Part shown: piece by piece, positions 56,053-64,000 of the stretch
How the letters are laid out: each line of letters starts with the position of its first letter
How positions within the stretch are numbered: position 1 is the first letter of the stretch
DNA from: Sthenelais limicola
Lineage: Eukaryota > Annelida > Polychaeta > Phyllodocida > Sigalionidae
DNA: 64,000 nt
Reading direction: 5' to 3'
Assembly: GCA_942159475.1 (NCBI GenBank)
Contig: OW804097.1
Location: forward strand, 111,786,582-111,850,581
Position numbers and translations under genes: made by a program
The notes under the pieces: model-generated
What the model saw: only the letters and a program-made list of their open reading frames with translations
Told to the model about the DNA's origin: nothing
Databases searched by the model: none

Positions 56053-58150
56053 TGCAGAATATTGACTAGCCTAGTCTTCAGCAGATTATTATCAATACAT
56101 GTATAATAATGGGCTGTAATAAATAACGATATACCAGCATGTAATGATAAATCAGTCTAATGGGGCCGGTGTATATTGTAGTAGGCATGTGCCTATAATA
56201 TTATTATAGTCTTAGAAAGATGAGTACAAAAGTAGACTAAATCGACCAATGTCCATGGTGTGTACATACATACATGTACATAATGATTATCATAATGTGG
56301 CAATGTTATTATATCGGACTGTACTTTATATAGCCTATATTTTATACCCCACACTGGGATTTGGGGGTTGGGTGCGCGGGTGGCGGAGACGGGGGCGGGG
56401 CGGGGGCGGGGTAGGCATTAAAAAGCATAATATTATTGATATTATTACTATTATCTGTTTTACAAGTTTGAACCACACTAACTGTATATATAATGAAAAT
56501 GACAAGAATAAACAGATCATGGTATAAATTTATAGATTTTTAAAGAATTTTAAGGGCTGCTACTTTAACACTTTTTATCAACGACCCTTATTTCTTATTA
56601 ATATTCAATACAGGTTCATTATAAACACATCTATAGGGAAAGTAGTTAGATCTGATATACGATCTACAATTTTATCTAACTGGTATACCCAGTCCCTTCT
56701 TATTTTTTATTTAGACCTAGTGGGCCTCACACCCTTAAACTGACATTGCAGCCACACACAAAACTCATTGGTAAAATCCCGAATCTTCCCCCACTGATTC
56801 CTCTGGTAATAAATAACATAGATTCTAATTCCATGCTACGGGATCAGAACTAGATTTTAATTGCATTTTAACTTTGTTTCTATTGATTTTGTGTGGGCCC
56901 TATAGTCCCGTTTTATGGCGGGAATATGCGGAAATGCTGAGGCTCAAGGCTCATTTACATACTGGACCGGAAATGACGTCTCTCTTGGTATGGCAAGTGC
57001 ACAGATTAGCGAGAGCTGGCATTTTTTGCGACGTGTTAATGAAGAGAAAATGTTTTCACCTCATTTAAATCACCTGTCATTGGATTATTATTCATCAACG
57101 ACCAAGAATAGAACATGGAGATTGTACTATACACTGATTTCACTGAGAAAGGTCTGAAAAATATCTTGGATTGACGATTTGAATGGTTGACTTCGGGAAC
57201 TGCTGTGCACATATGTAGGCCTCGGCCTATGGAGGTTTCAACCATGTGCTTGGTTTTATCATTGGAATTTATTTTAAATCGTCAAGATTTATTCTCTTCT
57301 TGTATTAACCAAAAGGAGTTGGGCCTCGATTTACCAATAGGATAACACAATGGATTATGTTACCTGTTCATTTGGACTTGGAGGTATGTGCTTAATCTAT
57401 GACTATGAATGTTTACATGAAAAGTCAGATGTCAACAAATTTGAAATGATAAACATTAGCATTGCGTGGCCTCCCCGCACTCTCCCTGCACTAGCTTGCA
57501 CTCCCCCCACCCCTCTCTCTCTCTCCCCTGCTGTCTAGAAACATTTCTGAATGATAAAAACTGGGTCTGCATTCAATATTCTGTTTGTCTGGTTGTTTTA
57601 TAACTTTATTAGCAAATGGAAAGTTGAGTGATGGCTCATTTGATACAACAGAGGAATATAGGCCTACACAGCGGGAAAAACGAGAATCCGAAAGTAGTAC
57701 ACATATCCATACGCGAGCATTGCTTTGGGAAGAAGTAGTTCCGTGCTTAAAGCATAATTAAACAATAAAAACCTATTCTATTATTGATAAATGTACCTCT
57801 GTATCGAGCCCCACTTAACAACAATTCACTCCCTCCAAACTAATATCATATTAATCCACTTAATCATGAAAAACGGCGTTATTAATAATTTTATGACGAT
57901 TATATATACAGTTAGTAAATAACTTGCTTTATAACGTAAAAAATAGTTTTACAACTTTAGCTTGTTCTTGCCCTGTTAAAATATGTGGCTTTAGCCAGTC
58001 TCTCTGTTAGTATAAATGGCTTTTCTATTATGAGGTGGCGGCTGGGAGACTTGGATTTTATCCAGAACCCTGGTCACCTTTTTGTCTAACTTTCATACTT
58101 GTACCTGTATAACCTCAGATAAATAAACTATTTCTCAATTTAATTCAATA
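56053..58150. other. Unannotated stretch
   Basis: A G-rich run lies at 56380-56415. The 80-codon ORF at 56915-57157 is not supported by splice context. GGTTCTGGATAAAATCC-like and LINE-tail-like AATAAACTATTTCTCAATTT sequence at about 58060-58150 may be another LINE 3' end. Confidence 0.35.
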
Positions 58151-58341
58151 ATCAGTCTCGCATCGTATGAAATCAGATCTAGATAAGAATGGTGTGTTAG
58201 TGATTGGACGCCTACTGCGTTAATGGTTTTCCTGACCCTTGCGTCCCAATGGGTTTATAAGGGCATTTTGGTGTTTAGAGTGACTCAGGGAGAGGTTATC
58301 CCTCAGTTTGAAGGGACTCTCTTAACTCTGAACTTAGACGA
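58151..58341 (+). mobile_element. Family D element
   Basis: GTGATTGGACGCCTACTGCG, CCCTCAGTTTGAAGGGACTC and CTGAACTTAGACG. The left end is less clear. Confidence 0.75.
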
Positions 58342-58458
58342 TAATCCGATTTTGTGGGCTCTATGGTCTGACAACATACAAATCCTGATTCGCACTGGCA
58401 CACATGTTTATATATGATTATACTGTATGTAATTGGAATACCACCATTTACCTAACAT

Positions 58459-58668
58459 ACAATCTAGGCCCGAAGTTGAGAGAGTCCCTTCAAACGAAGG
58501 GAAAGCCTCAACCCGCAATGTGCCATTATAAGTCAATTAAGACCGCAAAATGTCATTATATTCCCATTAAAACGCCTCGTCCTAGGCTAGAAAACCGATA
58601 GGCGAAGTAGGCGTCCAATCACTAACATATAATTCTTATCTGATCTGAGGGTTTGGACCTAGAGTGTA
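58459..58668 (-). mobile_element. Family D element, opposite orientation
   Basis: ACAATCTAGGCCCGAAGTTG, GGGTTTGGACCTAGAGTGT; GGCGTCCAATCACTAACATA inside. It lies 118 bp from the inverted copy at 58151. Confidence 0.8.
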
Positions 58669-59035
58669 TAATGCATTCATCTGCTTAGCGTATAATAAAT
58701 CACAAATAATGGAATGCAAAAATACTCCCCACGTCATGGAGCACCCTTATGCGAAGAGCTACTAATAATAGTACACAAAAATATATGATGTATATTTACC
58801 TTAGGTGAAACGTTCCTGCCTATGTACAAATTGCTATGAAGCTATGAGTTGTTTCTGGAAGCATATACATGTGATGCATTCAAGTGAGTACGCCCGGAGC
58901 TCCAGTGGTACCGAGAGCAGAGATCGTCCCGCTGAACGATCTATTCCTGCAGCAACCGTTTGAACAGAGTCGAGAGTCCTATATGCCTGACTGTAGACTA
59001 GTACCAGGTCCCTTTTAGCCTTGATCTTTCTCTAT
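58669..59035. other. Unannotated gap
   Basis: Nothing recognised. A stretch 58885-58980 is slightly GC-richer. Confidence 0.4.
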
Positions 59036-59454
59036 AATATGTGATGTGTTCCTGGTAAATAAGTCATAAGTACAAAATTGATATTTTTCAAAGTGGTTTT
59101 TTTTAAAGATCTTTTTATTGGAATGTTCGTTTTGGGAGTGCCTGGCGCTGTTAGTAGCATGAATACATGTACTAAATTTCGAGACGGTGTACTAAATATA
59201 TCCTTGCGTTTGAAAGGTCAACCTATCGAACATATTTAGTTACTTTACTGGTAATCATCCACCCGAAAATACTGCAAACTTTTTTTCTTTTTTTTCAAAA
59301 ATAAAATTATCAAACTTAAAATATGGAAATACTTATGAGATGTGTTTCAGTGTTCACTATCATTGGAATCGGCTTGATCTCATCTTTTCAAATATGATGA
59401 TATCTCGAAATTCATTTTTGCGAAGTGTGACTCATTTTACCGTAATTCATATGA
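59036..59454 (+). mobile_element. Family I TIR element, full length
   Basis: Left end TATGTGATGTGTTCCTGGTA then AATAAGTCATAAGT; right end TTTTTGCGAAGTGTGACTCA then TTTTACCGTAATTCATA, inverted. About 419 bp, aligned with 45775-46196. Confidence 0.8.
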
Positions 59455-60083
59455 GCCTTTCTTCAAGTGGCTAAGATCACTATTTTGACTATAATGTCAT
59501 TTAAAAATATGTCTGTAGTTTTCAATGACCTGCACAAGTAAGAATATTTGTGTGGAATACCAACGCTATTTATTCCTTAGATTAATTGATATTTGTTAAT
59601 GAAGAATGTAGCAGAGATTCCATTTGGGAATTCAAATCTGAGAGAGAAGTAACTTGACCATAACGTGCTGCCCTCAGTGCATGTTGAAGGGATGTGAACT
59701 ACAAGCGAGGCAGTCTCATCCAGATCACATAATCAATTATGATAAGAGGAGTCTGGGACTTTCCCTCAACCAGCCGACTTGTTGTAGCGGCACGGTTTGA
59801 AATAGGAGTTTTAAACTCTTAAATACTCGAAATATATGTATTTCATACATTCATGCTCTCGGGTATTCATTACGAATATACTTTAATATGATATTATCTA
59901 TTTAAATATATCATTTTTAAACAAAACAATCTATTAAGACGTTTACAAGTCTAGCCTGAATGGGACGCAGCGGATTCTCATTGGACTCCTGATGCTGTGG
60001 CCCCACCTTGTGCAGAGAATCGAAACTAACATGTATGACATGTTTTTCCGATCGCTCCCCAGGGCAATGATTGTACAGGCCTA
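59455..60083. other. Unannotated stretch
   Basis: Nothing recognised. Confidence 0.4.
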
Positions 60084-60281
60084 CATGGGTCAGATTTTTA
60101 GAATATGTACAATTGGCCTTCAACAAATCCTCTCAAATAACCCACATTGAAGACCAAAATGAGCTTCAAAATGCAGTTTAACATAACAGAACTGATGCTT
60201 CAAATCAAGGCAATACCAATTTAGCAGAATTTCGTAAATTTAGAGCTGCCAATTGTACATTTTCTGAGAATCTGACTCACA
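60084..60281 (-). mobile_element. Family A element, internally deleted
   Basis: Ends CATGGGTCAGATTTTTAGAA and TTTTCTGAGAATCTGACTCA; about 45 bp shorter in the middle than full copies. Confidence 0.8.
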
Positions 60282-60476
60282 TAGAAAGTGATTAATAATA
60301 GCGGTGCAGCATGGTGAGTGTTCCTAGCGTCTGAAGGGTCCTATCATGCATAATAGGCAACACTGTATACGATGAACGTGGCTGGAGTCCCCACCTAAAG
60401 CAGTTGGAGGCAGCCCAATTTAAGACAAAGGTCGATATATATATACTTTGATTTAGTGTATTCCGGCAGTCATATA

Positions 60477-62243
60477 CAGTGGAACCTCGCATAAAGACCA
60501 CCTCTCTACCCCCCCCCCCCGGGGGGGGGGGGGGGAGAGGGCTCGCTATAGAGACCACTCCTCTATCAAGACTAGATTTTCTCAGTCCCAAATTGCTTTG
60601 CTCTTATTAGATTATAGTGTAAAATTTGGAACTACTCTTTGAGTGTCTTGAATCTTTATTTTAAGTCTTATTCAGAAATGCATCTGCCTTGCCCCCTACC
60701 GGCTCAGAGGCCTAACCACCTTTCTTTCCTTTTTTTCTCCGAGGGATAGCCCAAACGCAGTCCCCCACTAACAAAAATTATGCACCCGAGTCATCCACAT
60801 TTGGGATGATCGCAAGCGTCAACACAACCATAGTGCAATGGAGGGGCCTCAGCCTGGGGGAACCGCCTTGCCGATCATGGTCTCCCCTGTGCCAGGTAAG
60901 TATATAACCACCTTTCTTCCCACCACAAACTCATGAATTTCTTTTCATCCTCAAAAAAACGTGCCAATGTCCGCGTCACTGTTATCTTAGATTTTGATCA
61001 CGTGGGAGGGAGGGGGAAGGGAAATGGCCAGCAGGTCAGCAAAGGGAAGGGGAAGGGGTACTGATTAAGAGCAGGAAGGAGAGGGGAGGGGAGATAACAA
61101 ACTGACCAGGACACGGTGACAAGGTGTAGATTGGGATTGGTCAGGTGTCATGCTGATCACTCTAGCCTCGTATCCAACTCATTTCATTTATTGTTAACCT
61201 ATGGCTGATTGGATCCTTTATCTATCAAAATAATTAATTGGTCTAGTCAGGATAAGCCAATCAGTCCAGGCCCTTGTAATGCTGTAATCTGTCTAGTATA
61301 TAAGAATAAAAATGACTAGCAAATACCCGTGCTTCGCACGGGATTTGCTAGTGGGACAGTGGGGCCCACATCTTCTCACTCTCCTTGTTCCCTCTCCAAC
61401 CATCTTTCTCTTTCAAGTTGTTTCTGTAAGTTAGTATCTGTATCAACATTCATACCTCAAATGGAACCCTGTTAAAATGTTTTTTTGTCACTGTTGTATT
61501 GTTGTTGCCTCGCATTCCCTCTCCTCCCCTGCCCCTCTCCCCCCTCCCCCTGCCCCTCTCCCCGTCCCCCTTCCCCTCCCCCTGCCCCTCTCCCCCCTCC
61601 CCCTCCCCCCCGCCCCATATACCTCAAATGGAACCCTGTTACAATGTTTTTTTGCCTCGCATTGCCTCTCCCCCTGCTCCCTCAATGGACATTTCCTGAG
61701 TTCCGTTTGATGGAAATATGGTGAAATATATCAACTCCCGTCCTGAAGCAACAACTTGCCATGGTACCTGCCAATGACGTCATGCTTTGGGTCACCCAGA
61801 AACCTGGTGTAGGGGCACTGATAGGTTTGTTTTCAGGCAGTGCTGGGGGCCCTGGATGGGGGTGCTCGATGTAAACCCATTTCTAACCCCTTTCCAACCC
61901 TAATTTGTTAATGAAACATAGTGGAATGGTTTGGCACCATTTTTGGCAATGTGCATGTGAAATATAATATAGATCTGGTCAGCGGTTTCAGAGAAGATAG
62001 CCGTTTTAGGCTCCAAACCCTTATTTCATTAATATAGAGATTATAGCCAACCTCTCTTCTACTTGGTTCGGTTCTGGTTTTGAAACATACTTTTTTGTGT
62101 GTTGCGTTGAGTCATTTCTGCTGACCCTAAATTTATATCGAAGAATGACCCTGTATTCTTCAATAGCCCCTCTAATGAGACCATCTCGCTATAAGACCAC
62201 AAATCGTTCAGTCCCAAGTGGTCTCAATAGAGAGGTTCCACTG
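60477..62243. mobile_element. Pogo/Tc1-mariner-like TIR element, non-coding, with nested insertion
   Basis: CAGTGGAACCTCGCATAAAG at the left and its inverse (CTCTATTG...GGTTCCACTG) at the right, each flanked by TA, as in TA-target Tc1/mariner-pogo elements (CAGTGGAACCTC is a pogo/Tigger-type terminus). Near the left end lies a C10/G15 tract (60511-60535). No transposase ORF. From about 61300 to 62045 a different, nested element is likely. Confidence 0.75.
61300..62045 (+). mobile_element. Nested retroelement-like insertion with CCCGTGC hairpin
   Basis: It starts near a hairpin at 61315-61352 (arms ACTAGCAAATACCCGTGC / GCACGGGATTTGCTAGT) and ends with GGTTTCAGAGAAGATAGCCG then TTAATATAGAGATT, a sequence pattern seen at 3' ends of RTE-type or related non-autonomous elements. 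Inside are CT-rich tracts (61510-61620) and a direct repeat of ACCTCAAATGGAACCCTGTT at about 61457 and 61620. No coding region. Assignment is from memory of the pattern. Confidence 0.4.
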
Positions 62244-63403
62244 TAATTAGAGCAGAGTCCCAAGCATACAGTAATTTATTCAAATTCGTGAAATTGTGAA
62301 CTTTTAGCTGTGGTAGATGTAGGGCTTAGTTTGGATATAGCTTAGTACGTTTTGAGGTGCATATGATCGCCATAAATAAAATGGTAATCTATATTGGATA
62401 CGGTGACATATATGTATACCAAGACATTATTGATATGATCGGCGATGAAAATATACAATGATTGATTCTGATTGATAATTGTTTTTTATTTGAATTTTTG
62501 AGATTTTTAATAATTCAATTTGACCGTAACTCAAATTATATGTCAAATCTGTAAACAGACATATAGATCCCTGCTTCTAATGGGGTTAGGGATACATTCT
62601 AAATGTCATTTGCCTACAAATACATTACATCTGCATACATTTAATCATTGGCCCAATATTTGTCAATGAAAATTTCAATATGGTGTAGAAGAATTCATTA
62701 TTTGCAGTATTTGTTATGTAGCCTGTCACGAGCCTCTGATGACCAATTAAGTGCTCCCGTGCACACACTAGGCCGGGACAGCGCATGCAGTCATATGCAT
62801 GCGCTGACTATGACAGGGTTTGGGGGCGGGGGGGGGGGGAGGAAAGCCAGTGCAGGCAATGAACGTAAACGTTACTCATTTATATAGTGAGTAAAGCCTA
62901 GTACATAACAAATCTTTCTTGGCGGTATACTTCTAGATCCAGTCAACCGTAATATTTATAAGCTCATTACATATTGATTACATTCTGACTGTCGCCTTAA
63001 ATAATATGCATGAACCCGACTGAACAATAACAAAATCATTCTGGATGGTACTACAAACTTAAAGGCTTACATTCACAGACAAAAGTTGTTTTTCAAAGGT
63101 AATCTATCGTTGTTACCCCTTATATACGAATTAAAACACAGGTGTAAAGTTGCTGTCAAAGCAATCTCGAGCTTTATGAATTCTGGTGGAAATGTCAATT
63201 CCCTCTCCTGGAGAAAGGTAAGGGAAGAATTAAATGAAAAATCCGCATATTAAGTTCAGACATCGTTTAGCTGTGCTGAGCAGATCGCGTTCAAGCTGAA
63301 ACATTCGATTCCGGGGAATGTTAATGTGTATACTGCCCTACCCCTGACTGATGGATCTAAGGGAAATCTTAACCACTATCATGAGTCCAAGCAGCCTAAC
63401 GGT
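62244..63403. other. Unannotated stretch
   Basis: A G-run near 62826-62839 and nothing else recognisable. Confidence 0.4.
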
Positions 63404-63646
63404 ACATGGGTCAGATTTTCAGAAAATGTACAATTGGCAGCTCTACATATTTAGTAACTTCTACTAAATCCTGCTAAGAAAATGATACATTTTTGGTATA
63501 TCTGAGTATATTTGGTATCGCATTGATTTAAAGTATCAGTTCTGTTATGTTAAACATCATTTTGAACCTTATTTCTGTCTTAAATGTGGGTTATTTGAGA
63601 GGATTGGTGAAGGTGAATTGAACATTTTCTGAAAATCGGACCCACA
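63404..63646 (+). mobile_element. Family A element, full length
   Basis: Ends CATGGGTCAGATTTTCAGAA and TTTCTGAAAATCGGACCCAC, with TCTGAGTATATTTGGTATCG inside as in the copy at 27154. Confidence 0.85.
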
Positions 63647-64000
63647 TGCCTGTATTTACATTCTGACTTTATTTGTACATCTTCTCTCGAAGACCAACCT
63701 CATGAGTCATGTTGAATTTTCACTTATTGTCATTAACAATTTCTAAGATATTTACATTTTGTGTGTTCTAATTGCTTATAAAACAAAATGATTAATTTTA
63801 AATGACAAAGAGTCTTGGATTGTTGCTCTCACTGGAGCTGGTTAACGTTTCTTATTTTATGTCTTAGCACTGTATGAGGGCAGGATTATTGCAATAAAAG
63901 TATTTGTAAAAACAAAAAAAATCACACAAAATCATTAAAATTAAAAAAAAAAAAATCTAGTTACCTGGCTAAGTATTGGCAATTAGTATCGTTGGTACCT
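63647..64000. other. Unannotated end with possible LINE tail
   Basis: GGATTATTGCAATAAAAGTA and an A-rich end at about 63884-63955 could be another LINE 3' end. No exon seen. Confidence 0.35.

Noticed and set aside
56915..57157. 80-codon ORF (MAGICGNAEAQG...)
   Set aside because: Composition is plausible, but no splice sites, homologue or second exon; another ORF overlaps it on the other frame. Left as unannotated.

Overview
This is AT-rich, intron-bearing eukaryotic DNA crowded with degenerate mobile elements, and it has no bacterial gene layout. The repeat spectrum (5'-truncated CR1/L2-like LINEs with TTGAA-type tails, many short terminal-inverted-repeat (TIR) elements, a pogo-like element) together with a guanylate-binding-protein gene and an MFSD4/NaGLT1-like transporter suggests a marine invertebrate animal. 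I cannot resolve the phylum from the sequence.

Host genes. Two are well supported. (1) On the + strand at 1585-6611, three exons with matching splice phases encode the C-terminal helical part and a long coiled coil of a guanylate-binding protein (GBP). Its GTPase domain should lie to the left of the window. (2) On the - strand at 17427-10798, three coding exons with matching phases give a complete 500-residue, 12-helix MFSD4/NaGLT1-like transporter. The two genes converge, 3' end to 3' end, with about 4.2 kb between their stops. Other candidate exons (22683-22846 +, 27395-27622 -, 28621-28680 +) are weak.

Mobile elements. A LINE fragment at 18179-20900 has a nearly complete endonuclease-RT ORF but is 5' truncated and frameshifted in the endonuclease. 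A second, unrelated LINE fragment at 32206-33245 is shorter, carries a D-to-E change in the RT catalytic motif, and is frameshifted near its end. About 20 copies of one ~240 bp element (family A, termini TGGGTCAG...) are scattered throughout. At least eight other short families are each present in two or more copies: B (~345 bp), C (TTAAAGCTGC ends), D (~200 bp), F, G, I, J, and a head-to-head TTAA pair at 24338-25519. Single TIR or fold-back elements lie at 26349-27042, 35743-36261, 47910-49144, 51771-51894 and 60477-62243.

The most unusual structure is at 41426-44652. It is a ~3.2 kb TIR-bounded segment without a convincing ORF, holding eleven copies of the box GTGACGTAAGTATATCCC (nine forward, two reverse), mostly 180-190 bp or twice that apart. 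It sits in a region (39254-45140) of further direct duplications. A second candidate novelty is the TIR element at 47910-49144, which contains a 44-codon ORF predicted to be membrane-spanning. No functional pathway links the genes here. The right half, 33-64 kb, contains no gene I can support.
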